64,000 bases of DNA from contig BDDD01002043.1 in NCBI GenBank assembly GCA_001972305.1, forward strand, positions 217,180-281,179, given 5' to 3'. Position numbers and translations under genes: made by a program. Of this stretch, positions 21,581-32,298 are shown one piece after another. Numbering within the stretch: position 1 is the stretch's first letter; each line of letters begins with the position of its first letter. The notes under the pieces were generated by a model. The model was not told where the DNA came from and did not search any database. It worked only from the letters and a program-made list of their open reading frames with translations. Source of the stretch: Cephalotus follicularis (Eukaryota > Streptophyta > Magnoliopsida > Oxalidales > Cephalotaceae).

Positions 21581-21793
21581 TGTTGACGATTTAGTCTCAA
21601 TCCTAGTTTTGATGATAACATATTTGCATTTAACAAGTTTACTTGATGTGCAAGATATTAGAAAGTTCCACAAAAGGCAAAAATCATCTGCAGGGAAAAG
21701 ACATCGACGTCCGTACAAAAGACATCGATCCCTTTCAAGAAGACATCGACGTCTTTAGTGCCAAAAGTTACATGTCAAATTTTAATGAAGACG
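21581..21793 (+). repeat. E2 3' LTR, truncated
   Basis: Begins TGTTGACG after the polypurine tract. It carries three copies of the AAGACATCGAYG motif at 21696-21758, then stops at about 21793 where G1 coding sequence (minus strand ...IGKLP) resumes. The TATA box, R and U5 parts seen in the E3 LTR are missing. Confidence 0.8.
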
Positions 21794-23205
21794 GAAGCTT
21801 CCCAATAGCCAAGTAATTCACTATATGTGCATACCACGGAGAAGGTTTATGAGAGATTGCAAAAAGATGCTCATCAGGGAATGAATCTCTAACTAATTCG
21901 TGGATGGGGGGGATTCAAATATAATTCTAGACAGATGGTCAACTACGACATTCTCAGAACCTTTCTTATCGCGAATTTCTAGGTCAAATTACTGTAATAG
22001 AAGAATCCATCGAATAAGTCTCGGTTTTGTGTCCTTTTTGGAAAGAAGGTGCTTGAGAGCATAATGATCCGTATATACCACCACCCTGTATCCTAGGAGA
22101 TATGAACGAAACTTTTCCGGAGCAAACACTACGGCTAGCAATTCTTTTCCAGTCGTGGTATATTTAGATTGAGCCACTGAAAAAGTTTTACTAGTCTAGT
22201 AAATAACAACCGGTTTCTTGTCTACCCTCTGTCCTAAAATAGCACCGACTGCATAGTCCGATGCATCGCACATGATCTCAAAAGGCAACGACCAATCTGG
22301 GGGCTGGATAATAGGTGTCGTAGACAATGAATCTTTCAAAGTCTGAAATGACTAAAGGCAGGCATCATCAAAGACAAATGGTACATTCTCAATAAGTAAA
22401 TTGCATAGGGGTCTGGAGATGGTACTAAAATCCTTAATGAACCGCCTATAAAATCCGGCATGTCCAAGAAACTATCGAACTTGCCTAACAGAAGTAGGAG
22501 GAGGAAGTTTCTAGATTAATTCAACTTTTTCTCTATCAACCTCAATCCCACGGGAGGAAACAATGTGTCCAAGCACTATGCCTTCTTGGACCATGAAATG
22601 ACTCTTCTCCCAACTCAGAACTAGATTCGTCTCCTTACAACGTTTGAGAACTTTTTCCAACTTAAGGAGGCTATCATCAAAGGATGCACCAAAGATGGAG
22701 AAATCATCCATAAAAACCTCAAGGAACTCCCCTACCATATCAAAGAATAACGAGAGCATGCAACGCTGGAAAGTGGCAGGAGCGTTACATAACCCAAAGG
22801 GCATCTTCGAAATGCGAATGTACCATAGGGGCACGTAAATGTGGTTTTCTCTTGGTCTTCGGGGCACACACTTACTTGGTTATATCTTGAGTATCCATCT
22901 AAAAAACTAAAGTATCTATTGCCGGACAGTTTCTCAAGGATATGATCAATGAATTGGAGTGGAAAGTGATCCTTGCGGGTGACAGAATTAAGTTTTCTAT
23001 AATCAATGCATACTCGCCAAGAAGTTGTTGTACGAGTGGGGATCTTGTCACCTTTTTCATTCTCAACCACAGTAATGCTCGACTTCTTTGGCACTATCTG
23101 AATTGGACAAACCCATTTGCTGTCAGAGATGGGGTAGATAATGCCAACGTCTAGCCACTTCACAATTTCATTCTTGACAACTTCGCGCATATTTGGATTC
23201 AATCT
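21794..23205 (-). pseudogene. pol: G1 reverse transcriptase and RNase H (broken)
   Basis: The RT finger/palm (WRVCIDYRKLN, FLDGYSRYNQ) is intact to FTCPYGTFAFRR; a one-base frameshift near 22805 then separates it from MPFGLCNAPATFQRC and the catalytic FMDDFS. Three or more stops follow through the thumb. RNase H keeps CDASDYAVGA and the KELLAVV and [10 protein letters not shown] segments, and a further stop and shift occur near 21900. A TGA at 23203-23205 separates this part from protease, in the same frame, where an Arg codon is expected before LNPNMREVV. Confidence 0.92.
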
Positions 23206-24327
23206 TCATTGTGAATCCCTGAAAGGTTTAGCACCATCTTCACAATAAATCCGATGCATACAGATAGATGGGCTTATGCCTTTCAAATCGGCAACTAACC
23301 ATCCAATGGCTTCTTTATGATCCTTTAGAATTGCCAATACTTTGTTTTCCTGATCAGTAGTCAAACTAGAGGCAATAATAACAGGGAGTGTCTCATTTGG
23401 CCCCAAGTAAGCATACTTCAAAGAATCAGGTAAAGACTCCTTGTCTAAGACAGGGGGAGATTCTATGGATTTCAGCATTGGTGACTGTGCCAAAGGGGGT
23501 AATGGCTCGAATTTATACGTCCATGGGGAAAGATTCGAAGAACTAGGAAAATGCATCAGGGCATTAATCTCTACGGTGTTAGAGTCGGTATCGTAATCAT
23601 CACCAAAGAAATTCAAATATTGCAGCGAAGAGTTATTGACAAGTGTCTTAGGCGCACACTCGGATACTACTTCATCGATCATATCAGTGGTAAAACAATC
23701 CTCCTCGCCTTGAGGTCCTAGAGCCGCATTGAAAATGTTCAATCTCAACTTCTTATTACCAAATGATGTGTCCATGGCTCCGGATCGACAGTTTATGCAA
23801 GCAGTTGTTGTGGCCAAGAAAGGACGACCTAAAATAATTGATTGTGGCTTCCCAAACGAAGAGGTTTCCATATCGAGCACAAGGAAATCCACTGGAAAAT
23901 AAAACTCATCCACTTTCACTAACACGTCTTCAATGAATCCCTTAAGAATTTTCAAAGATCTATCAGCAAGTTGAAGTGTCACCTCAGTGGGTTTCAATTC
24001 TCCAAACCCAAAATGGTCATAAACGGAGCTAGGGAGGATGTTAACGCTGGCACCTAAATCCAGGAGTGCTCTCTCTAATTGTAAATTTCCAATTTTGCAA
24101 GATATCAGAGGAGCTCTAGGATCTTTGAGCTTAGGAGGCAACTTGTTGGAAAGCACTGCGCTCACTTGCTCTGTTAAATGGACCGTTTTCGGAATGTGTG
24201 ATTTCAACTTACGCTTCATGGTGCATAAGTCCTTCAGGAACTTGGCATACGCTGGAACTTGTCGTATTGCATCGACGAGAGGAAGGTTGATTTGGACTTG
24301 CTTGAACAATTCCATCATCTTTTCCAT
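23206..24327 (-). pseudogene. pol: G1 aspartic protease region
   Basis: In 373 residues the protease motif ALLDLGASVNILP is at about residues 87-99, with DLGAS in place of the more usual DSGA; this variant is common in Athila/Tat elements. LGRPFLATT (about residues 165-175) is the second conserved part of the fold. The stretch after residue 230 is the linker to RT and ends with the conserved ...GISPSICMHRI lead-in. The frame is the same as gag, separated only by a TGA at 24328-24330. Protease matures the Gag and Pol chains within the particle. Confidence 0.88.
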
Positions 24328-24330
24328 TCC

Positions 24331-25962
24331 TCAAACCTTTTTACCCAACGGGGGAACAAGAGATGGAGATCGCAAACACTCAGGAAAAGATGCTTTAGGT
24401 GTGTCAAAGGTAATGTCTTTTTCCTTCCCCTTTTGTTTACTTTCTTTAGATGTGGATGCTTTAGTGACTTCCATTTCATATTGCCCAACGGTCTCTTTCT
24501 CACCACTCTCGGAGGACACACTCTCTTCGGGATTTTTTTCATGAATCGGATAAGGATTTGAAACATTGACTTGCGGTTCTCTGATTACCCTCCCACTTCT
24601 CAAATTTGTAATTACTTTGGCTTGCTCTAAGTGGGAACACTGTCTAGACTGATTTCTAGGGTTGCCTACCACTTGACTTGGTAGGTGGCCTTGTTCTCCC
24701 TTCCTAATGAAGTCAGCTAGCTGTCCTATTTGAGATTCCAATTTGGAGATGGATTGGGTATGTGAGTGAAGGATTTGATCATATTTCTGGCTATTCTTGT
24801 TAATCCCATCCAAAGCAAATAGTACCTTGTCCAATTTATCTCCAGCTAACGAGGGCATTTCAGGTGGAAAATTCGATTGTTGCACATCTTTATAGGCATT
24901 TTGATATGGAAGGGAATTATCTTGCCTATAAGGAAGATTTTGGCTCGTATTGGGCTGCTTCCATGCGAAGTTGGGGTGATTCCTCCATTCTGGGTTATAC
25001 GTGTTGGAATATGAATTATTCACCGGTTTAGGGAATCCTTGCAATGCTTGCGCTTGTTCTTGAATAAATTCTGGATATTGCACAACAAGCGGGCAATCAC
25101 TCATGTAATGTGTCGGATTAGCACATAAGGCGCAAGCCTCGTGTGCAGTAGAAGTCTGAGTAGATTGCGTAGGAAGCGTCCCTATAGTAAGCACTTTATC
25201 TAATTTTTGAGATATGATGTCCACCTTGGCATTGATAGTCTCAATTTGGCTAACCTCGTATATGCCTCCTTTATTTTGAGTACCCATCACAGAGGACTCG
25301 ATTCTGGATGATAAATGGTGTAAAGAGTTCTCGCTAAGGGCCTCAAACAATTGCCAAGCTTCGTCTTCACTTTTATGCATGAATATACCTCAACAAGAAG
25401 CATCCACCATCTGCTTATTTTGTGCGGTCAGTCCATCATAGAAGCATTGGACTAACTGCCATTTAGGAATGGCATGATGGGGACATTTTTGAATGAGATC
25501 CTTTAATCTTTCCCATGACTCATGGAACCGCTCACCATCTTGTTGCGAAAAGCTAGTGAGAGCTCGTCTTATTTGGTTGGTTCGACCTATGGGAAAATAT
25601 TTCTTGAGGAACTCTTGTTGTAATTGTGCCCACGTTGTGATGATTACGGAGTCTAAGGAATGTAACCATTGTTTAGCTCTATCTTTCAATGAGAATGGAA
25701 ATAAGATCAGCTTAAGGGCATCCTCCGACAAGTTCTGAATTTGAAACGTGGAGCAAATCTCAATGAATTCATCTAAATGCTTGTACGGTTCCTCATTGGC
25801 AAGTCCATAAAAGAATGGTAACATCTGAATAATACTGGACTTAATCTCATATTGAGCAGCTTGGACAGCAGGCACCCTAATACATGAAGCAGTGGTATAT
25901 GCACGTGGGGTAAAGTGTTCACTTAAGGGCCGTCTTTGGGGCGCATTATGATTTTCACCCAT
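24331..25962 (-). pseudogene. gag: G1 gag (one stop)
   Basis: The start MGENHNAPQRRPLSEHF precedes the retrotransposon Gag domain (FSLKDRAKQWLHSL, FLKKYFPIGRTNQIR, GERFHESWERLKDLIQKCPHH). A TGA at about 25387-25389 follows VDASC; the same frame continues with KSEDEAWQLFE. A zinc knuckle CALCANPTHYMSDC (CX2CX4HX4C) lies in the middle of the second part. Gag builds the particle and packages RNA. Apart from the single stops, gag, protease and RT form one frame of more than 3 kb. Confidence 0.92.
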
Positions 25963-26162
25963 TCTGGTGTTTACTCTAATGCAGCAAGTTTTTTTTTTTC
26001 AATTTCTAGGTTGCAAGTAAGTATTTCGGAGTCTAATGATCGACGACCTAGCTTGTACCTAACTAAATTAAAAAGAAGAAATTTTTGTTTTTTTTTGTTT
26101 TTTTTTTGTTTTTTTTGACACTCACTAAGCTCCCTAAGTTATTTTTATGACACTCACTATGC
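25963..26162 (-). other. G1 5' leader with T-run
   Basis: Non-coding sequence between the primer site and gag. Includes long T runs (about 26083-26116, A runs in sense). Confidence 0.6.
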
Positions 26163-26180
26163 TCCCCAGCAACAACGCCA
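26163..26180 (-). promoter_or_regulatory. G1 primer-binding site
   Basis: The minus strand reads TGGCGTTGTTGCTGGGGA, a near match to the TGGCGCCGTTGCCGGGGA site common in Athila/Tat elements, with CpG-type substitutions. It lies a few bases from the 5' LTR end. Confidence 0.85.
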
Positions 26181-26186
26181 AAATTT

Positions 26187-27905
26187 TTATGGCTGTCGTT
26201 AGGCCGAATCAAAATTACCCTAGTCTAACAATTTAGCAAGTGAAAGTAGGGATCGTTCCCACGAAGAGCTGAAAGGAGATGCTATAAAAATAAACTTATG
26301 ATGCAACTAAACAAAAATAACGAATACGTAATTAAATTAATCTAAGTTAACAATGCAAATAAAATGAATTGAAAAGAGGATTAGTTTTGAATTAAACTAA
26401 TTTAATGAAAAAACTAAACAATTCAAATTAAATATCTACCGTAAACTAACAAAATAAATAAATAAGAAAATTAATAGGAAATAGCAATCCCGTAGATATG
26501 AGAATCCCCGCATGTATATATATATTCAAATTCATTGCACAAGTTTCAGTTTGGCGTAGAAATTTACTGAATTAACCTAGGTACAACCTATCCTATCAAA
26601 CCTTGATACTCTCAAAAGGTTGATTGGTTAAAGGGTGTCTTTGATTAACACAGCAAACTAGTGATTTAGTGTAGGTACAACCTATCCTGTGACACCTTGA
26701 TACTCTCAAAAGGTTGATTGGTTAAAGGCTGTCATTGGTTCAATCACACAAAAAAATATTACATGTCGTTAACACAGATTTTATATATTAAAAATTCTTC
26801 TCATCAATGTTCTCACTACATTAACAAGAAAAAGTGTCTCATAAACATGCAATTAAAGTTGAAACCAAAAATGAAATATATATAACATGGGTTCATCTAC
26901 ATCTAGGGATTAAAAATACTTAGCCGGACATGGCGATGGAGGCAACAATAATCTTAAAAGAATTCTTCCTCTCCGTTGTCGTGCGCCTTCTACTGCTGTC
27001 TCTCGCCTACTGCCTTCGCGTCTCTTCGTACTGTCTGCTTCAATTTGTTTCTCTCTACTCCCTTTTTTTGCCTTGCTTTTATGCCGTATATATATATATA
27101 TATATACACACACATAGCCGACTTAAAAAGACCTAAAACAATTAAACAGTGGGTCCTTGCGTGTTGCATGGTCTGATTGGCGTATGCGCTTTGCATATTA
27201 CTGATTGCATGCATGGGTGAAGCGCTTGTTGTGCATTGAATTGTGGCTGTGTAATGAATTACGGCTGGAGGCATGTTGATGTATGGGCATGTTACATGGA
27301 CTCCAGGCACTTTAAAGCTTGATGCGCATGTGGGCTGGGCTACGTGGAGCGCTGTTGGCGTTGAATTGTGGCGTGTTGCATGCATGGGTTGTGTTGAAGA
27401 CTGCATGCGTGTATGGTGGGCTTAATGTATGTTGGCGTGCATGGATGAAGCGCTTGTTGTGCGTGGGCTACTAGCGTTGAAGACTGCATGGTTGCACGGT
27501 TCTGATTGGCGCATGGATTGCTTGGCTTTGCAGATGGCGACATGTCGATGGCTTTAAATGATTCAACATTGATTTTCTTGCAATATCTTTTTATCGGATC
27601 TTCATAATAAATCGGCCCAAGAACTAAAAGTGCTCCAAATAATTTTATGAACAAAATGAGCCCAATATTCAATATATTCTGATCCTTAAATTTTGACTTC
27701 TCTCACTTAAGTGGATGCACTCTTTAACCGATCGTTGACTTTAAACCACTTTATCTTGAAAATTAGCGTTCTAGATCCATTTCCTCTTATCCCGCAATAA
27801 TCAAATAATACCTGAAAATCAATTAAACACCACCATAGTAGTCTATTCCAAGCATAAAAATATAATAAATAAATCATTAAAATCACACATTTTTATGCTT
27901 ATCAG
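26187..27905 (-). repeat. G1 5' LTR
   Basis: On the minus strand it begins TGATAAGC (27905) and ends CGACAGCCATAA near 26187, next to the primer site. Length 1719 bp. It is the donor-like copy for the segment duplicated at 11336-12659. It has the TA run at about 27087-27110 and the same internal ~65-bp repeat pair as the 3' LTR. Confidence 0.9.
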
Positions 27906-27970
27906 ACGTCCAGTCCTCTGCTCATCCCAGATTCTTGTAACGGCTAGGGTTTCAGGATCGGGTCGTCACA
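27906..27970 (+). repeat. K 5' LTR, right end
   Basis: The first five bases are the right copy of the G1 target duplication (gacgt). It continues K from 10553 and ends gtaacggctagggtttcagg...gtcgtcaca, which matches the end of the 3' LTR at 32298. Confidence 0.75.
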
Positions 27971-27975
27971 ACTTT

Positions 27976-27986
27976 TGGTATCAGAG
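27976..27986 (+). promoter_or_regulatory. K primer-binding site
   Basis: Reads TGGTATCAGAG, five bases after the LTR end; tRNA-Met type. A second copy at 12349-12359 was carried along with the templated insertion in G1. Confidence 0.75.
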
Positions 27987-28392
27987 AGGCCGGTTTAGTG
28001 ATTCGTGTGGTTCTGAAATTCTTTGAGGTTGGGAGGAACTTTAAAGATGGGAAGTTGGTGATTCGTCTGAGTACGAGGAGTATGTGACAACACCGAGGTT
28101 GGGATTCTTCGATTTCTGGTATGGCAGAAGGTATATTTGGAGGACATCAGTTGGTTTTGTCACTGGACTTGGGCCTGACAAGTAATCCAGAGCGTCAAGT
28201 ACCTGGTAAGCTGAGAATCTGGTAAGTGGTAGTGGTTGCAGAGGTTCAGTAAGTGGGAAAACTCCTTTTCCTTATGTGATTTTCTTATTTTTATCACTTG
28301 TTCTCTGAAAAAACTAACGCATGTGATGAGAATGTGTAGTGACAGGTTCTATGCTATGTGGCTTGCTAAGTTTGAGCCCCCCTAGGGGAGGA
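27987..28392 (+). other. K interior, no gag or pol
   Basis: About 0.4 kb with no recognisable coding sequence, ending in cctaggggagga, which could be the polypurine tract. The boundary with the 3' LTR is my inference. Confidence 0.45.
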
Positions 28393-29283
28393 TGAGTTTT
28401 TGTTTGATCCGATGGCCATCTAACAGTCCATTGGTCTATGATGTGATTGTTAAGTGGTACTGCCCCTGGGTTCCATACCCAGATCTACACCTTTCGTCGA
28501 TCTATAACGAATTGTTGCGTTGAGTGCAGACACGCAGGATCTACTACTCTTGCCAACAGACCTTGTGGGTTTCCCTTGCATGTGATTGCCGGTGAAGGTG
28601 TGCTGGTGTAGACCTTCTCTCGATGTTCACGATGTTGCTCTTGCATGTGATTGCCGGTGAAGGTGTGCTTGCGTAGCCCTTCTCTCGATGTTCACGATGC
28701 TGCTCTTGTACATGATTGCCGACGAGGGAGTGCTTGCGTAGCTCCTCAATCGATGTTCGTGGTACGGTTACGGATGCTAGATGCTGGTGGAACTGGATAT
28801 GCGAGGCTCTCATGGCCAAGGTGGAGTGGGCGTTTGATCCCAATTCCATTCAGCAGTGCCATTGTCTATGATGAACTGTTGGGTGTGGCTGGCCTCGGTT
28901 CCATACCCGAATCTGCTCATTTCATTGGTGTATGATGGAATGATGTGTGGGGGCAGCCGATGATCCGCTACTTCTTTGGTCAGACCATGCTGAGTTCTCG
29001 GACATGGGGTTGCCGACCAGGGAGGTAATACCCTGCTTACCTGTATATATTTTCTTACGAATTTTAATTGTTTCGTATATGTAATTGTCCGTTTTATGTT
29101 GGGTTTTTGTTTGGGGCTGACTGATACCAGCCTTATTTTGTTTTGGGCTTATTGGTATGGGTTTGGTTTTGGATAAGTAGCTATATTATATTTTATTATT
29201 ACAAATAAATTTTATTTTATATACATAACTATATTTTCAGAAATTATCTTATTTTAAAAACAAAATCCTTATTATTAACTTTA

Positions 29284-29375
29284 TTTTCCTTTTTTATTTT
29301 ATTCCCTTTTCTCTTATTTTCCTTTTTTATTTTATTCCCTTTTCTCTTATTTTCCTTTTTCTATTTTATTTCCTA
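29284..29375. repeat. 33-bp pyrimidine tandem repeat in H1
   Basis: Nearly three copies of a 33-bp unit containing ttttattttattcccttttc; spacing measured from attccct at 29301 and 29334. Confidence 0.75.
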
Positions 29376-30225
29376 TTCCTCCTCCAACTCTCCCACTCTC
29401 TCTCCCGTATCCCACTCCTTCTCAATCTCCTTCTCCCTCACAATCTTATCTTTTCCTCCTTATTTTCCCAGAAATCAGTCCACATTCATTACCCTAACAG
29501 ATGGAATCCTTCCCTTTTTGTATCTTTCTCCTTTTTGGACTCTCCACAATATAAACGTGCATGCAAGATAGGGATTCTGTCACCAATTTATTTCTGCTGT
29601 TTCTGCCGAATTATTGAGCATCTAGGGCTGTGAATTTCGTGTCTTTTGCTCCATTAAAAGGTTAGTTTCATCAAAGGAATTAATGCAGATTTTATTTTAT
29701 GGTTTAATTGCACTATATTGTCAAAAGTAAAATGTGTATTCTTCTTTCTTTTGATTCTGTCAAACAGACTGTTTTCTCTTCAATCTGTGTCGTCATTGCA
29801 GGTTAGTTGTTACTCCTTTGATTACGGTTATATGTTAATATGATCCGTGGGTTGTTTTGCCATGTTTGAATTATTTTTTTTGAAGGAGTAGCTTTGGTTT
29901 CCATTCTTCCTTGGTTTCTGTCAAATGGACAAGTGTTTACAGATTATTGTAGGCGTCAAGAGTGTCTTATAATCTGTTGTTAATGCATATAATCATTGTA
30001 AATGGATAGGAATGGATTATGGATTAGTATGCAATGGTTTAAAGTCCCTGTCATTGAAAGAATTTTCTGTCAACATGAGGTTCTGTCAAATTCAGTAGTA
30101 TAATGTGGTTTTACATGTCATATTAAGTTGTTCTTAGTGTTGATAATCGTTTGGTATTGAAAGAATTGTGTTTGGGCAGCAAATGTACCTTAAATCTGTC
30201 AAATTCTGGTTTCTGTCGCCCAGAA

Positions 30226-30373
30226 CAGTCGGCTGCCCTATGAATGCAGTCGACTGGTTTTCATTTCAGCCGACTGTCTGCGATTCCAGGTTGTGTAGTC
30301 GACTGGCTCTGTTTTACAGTCGACTGTCACCCATTGTTAGTCGACTGGATCCCTTAAACAGTCGACTGGTTTG
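30226..30373. repeat. CAGTCGACTG motif cluster in H1
   Basis: Seven copies of CAGTCGACTG or a one-base variant in 148 bp. Same motif as in E1, yet H1 does not resemble the E1 LTR elsewhere, and I did not find the cluster in H2. Confidence 0.85.
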
Positions 30374-32298
30374 TCCTGTAAACTTCTGTTTTCGTCCGTT
30401 TATTCTTCCGATGATCCGGATTTAATTGTAAACGTCTTTGTGATTCTGTTTTATGCTCAAAATGGATTTTAGACCCTTATATGAATGTTTTCGTATTGTA
30501 TAGATTTGTGTACTACGTGGGACCTATTAATTATTCGTAAGCTTATTTGTGATCGCGCAAGGTACGGATTCTTCGTTCCTTGATATATTCTTACCGTTTC
30601 AGTATCGTTTGAGATTTAAATACAGTTTCTGATATTGATATTGTTTGGTTTATGAAAATGCTTACTTTGGTTTATGAATTCCATATGTTTGGGATTTTAC
30701 AAGTAAAGTCTTTTGATATTTTGCGAAGTAAATATTCTGACTTTATAAAATCAGTTACGAAGTGATATGTAAACATCTATTTACTGTGAAAATTGATGAA
30801 ATGATTATGAAAGTATATCGTTTGAGTACGATTTATGGTATTGGTTTGGGAAACGTCTTATTTGAAAATGATTTGATGAAATCATATTTTTGAAAATGAT
30901 AAATACTGAGCTATTATATCCACCGATGGGGGTACCATAGGCACGTCGTGGGCCTGGCACGCGGACGTGACACTTTCCATAACGGTGTGATTTGTTTACG
31001 GCGTCTCTCAGGGATATCCGTAGATCGGATTTGGGATGGAGGCGTATAGATCGATCTTAGTTATATGTTATTGGGTTATGGGATATGGAAATTGTATGTA
31101 TAGTGCCGTATGCTGCAATTCCATTGGCAATGTGAGTGTCGCGAAACTCCTTGCTATTATATGATATGTTTTGGGTTTTGGTGCTCAGGTTTTTGATCTT
31201 ATGTTTTGGAAAAAGGTACACTTTAAGGTTTTCAAAGTTATGACCTTTGTTATTTCGTTTTGCCGTGGGCATTTATAAAACATGTTTAAACTATTTTATT
31301 ACATAAGATTTCAATTTTAATGCACTTTGGAAATCTTCCTGTTTTAAAAATATTGTTACTGTTTTATATTCTATATCCGTACTGAGGTTTGCTCAGCCGC
31401 GTTTTTGTTTCCATGCGGCAGGTTATCAGGAGCAAAGGGGCGATGTGTGATGAGAGTGACTCCCACTTTATTTGAGGATCGTTCTGTAACTGATCCCTTA
31501 TTGTTACATGGTCGTAGTGGAACCAGTTAAAATGAACTTATGTTAATTTCAGTTTATGACATTTGGATTATGTTTTATGTTTAAGGTTTCCGATATGATC
31601 AGTTTTTATATGTTTTGGTTAAGCTTTAAACCATCACGTTTTTAAATAAAGATGAACGTTTAAAATCTGATATGTTATGTTTAGTTCAGTTATATGTACC
31701 TGTGGCGACTCCCACGTCTCGGGGGTGTTACAAGGGATGGGTTGAGCGATGATGCGCTGACCTCCCGGTCGATGTCCTCATCATGATTACCAACGAGGGC
31801 GGTGCATGCAGGCCCCTCAGTCGATGTTGATTGTTTGAGCATTGCCCCTCAGGGATGTGTCATGCTTGCGAGCCGAGGACCTCCAATGGAAGTTGCTAGT
31901 AGAGCTAGGTGATTTCTGACGAGGGCGGAGCTCGGGCAGTGATACATGGGCCCCTCAATCGACTATAAAAATGACTGTCTCATTCTACTCTTTCCTTTAT
32001 CGTGTATGTGTGAATGCATGAATGCTATGTCCAAGTTGTTGTAGATCTGGTCCTCTGCCGTGGAGGAAGTGGATAGGCAAGACCTTAGTGCGTGGCGCCA
32101 GTTCGCTGCAGTGGGTAGCCGAGGTGCAAGTGGACGTCCAGTCCTCTGCTCTCGTGATGTGCTTGGGAAAAAAAATATATGTATATATAAAGGAGAAGAT
32201 GAGCGAAGGAAATTTATATGACCAGTTGTGTCATGGGTTATGGTTAAAGTCATTCCAGATTCTTGTAACGGCTCGGGTTTCAGGATCGAGTCATTACA

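Larger units (their letters stand above)
16102..21793 (+). mobile_element. E2: Sirevirus-like Ty1/copia element, 5' LTR and gag deleted
   Basis: It sits in the RNase H to integrase link of G1, opposite in strand. The left end TGTTGACGATTTAG (16102) matches the 3' LTR start at 21581. The first 76 bp of the 5' LTR join directly to the protease-integrase link, so most of the LTR, primer site, gag and protease are missing. The 3' LTR is also cut short, so no right target duplication remains (left flank acccc). Order: integrase, RT, RNase H, motif array, accessory ORF, several polypurine tracts, LTR. Confidence 0.9.
10559..27905 (-). mobile_element. G1: Athila/Tat-type Ty3/gypsy retrotransposon
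   Basis: The LTRs (10559-13450 with an insertion; 26187-27905) bracket a minus-strand interior with gag, protease, RT, RNase H and integrase in the gypsy order. The primer site TGGCGTTGTTGCTGGGGA resembles the tRNA-Asp-type site of Athila/Tat elements, and the [27 protein letters not shown] stretch of integrase is typical of that group. The interior is split by E2 at 16102-21793. LTR divergence is about 5% where not homogenised, so the insertion is not recent. Several stops and a frameshift disable it. Confidence 0.92.
29024..31732 (+). mobile_element. H1: non-coding 2.7-kb LTR-type element (probable solo LTR)
   Basis: A perfect 5-bp duplication aggga (29019-29023 and 31733-31737) flanks a segment that starts GGTAATACCC and ends GGGTGTTACA, an imperfect inverted-terminal pair. 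It has no ORF with similarity to anything. It matches H2 in reverse, for example at 30923-30990 and 31380-31435. It contains a pyrimidine-rich tandem repeat (29284-29375), then, in AT-rich sequence, a CAGTCGACTG cluster. A solo LTR best explains size, ends and duplication. Confidence 0.8.
8159..32298 (+). mobile_element. K: LTR element with very short interior, host of G1 and H1
   Basis: An LTR end reading cgggtcgtcaca (27970) is followed by a tRNA-Met-type primer site (27976-27986), so the element is on the plus strand. A second copy of the LTR end (gtaacgg..gggtttcaggatcgagtcattaca) stops at 32298. The LTR body is recognised by the shared segment at 10385-10553 and 31965-32137. After removal of G1 and H1 the interior between the primer site and a polypurine-like aggggagga (28384-28392) is only about 0.4 kb with no gag or pol, so K would be non-autonomous. 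The left end is cut off by, or abuts, E1. Confidence 0.6.
28393..32298 (+). repeat. K 3' LTR, interrupted by H1
   Basis: Two parts, 28393-29018 and 31738-32298, share phrases with 8400-10553 (gtgattgccgaYg, cgatgttca, ctataaaaatgactg, gcgtggcRccagt) and the terminal gtaacggct..ttaca. The start at 28393 (TGAG) is inferred from the adjacent purine tract. The 3' flank after 32298 is unrelated. Confidence 0.55.

Noticed and set aside
27976-27986. tRNA-like sequence TGGTATCAGAG
   Set aside because: Only the 3'-end complement used as a primer site is present at each place; no cloverleaf can be formed from the surroundings.
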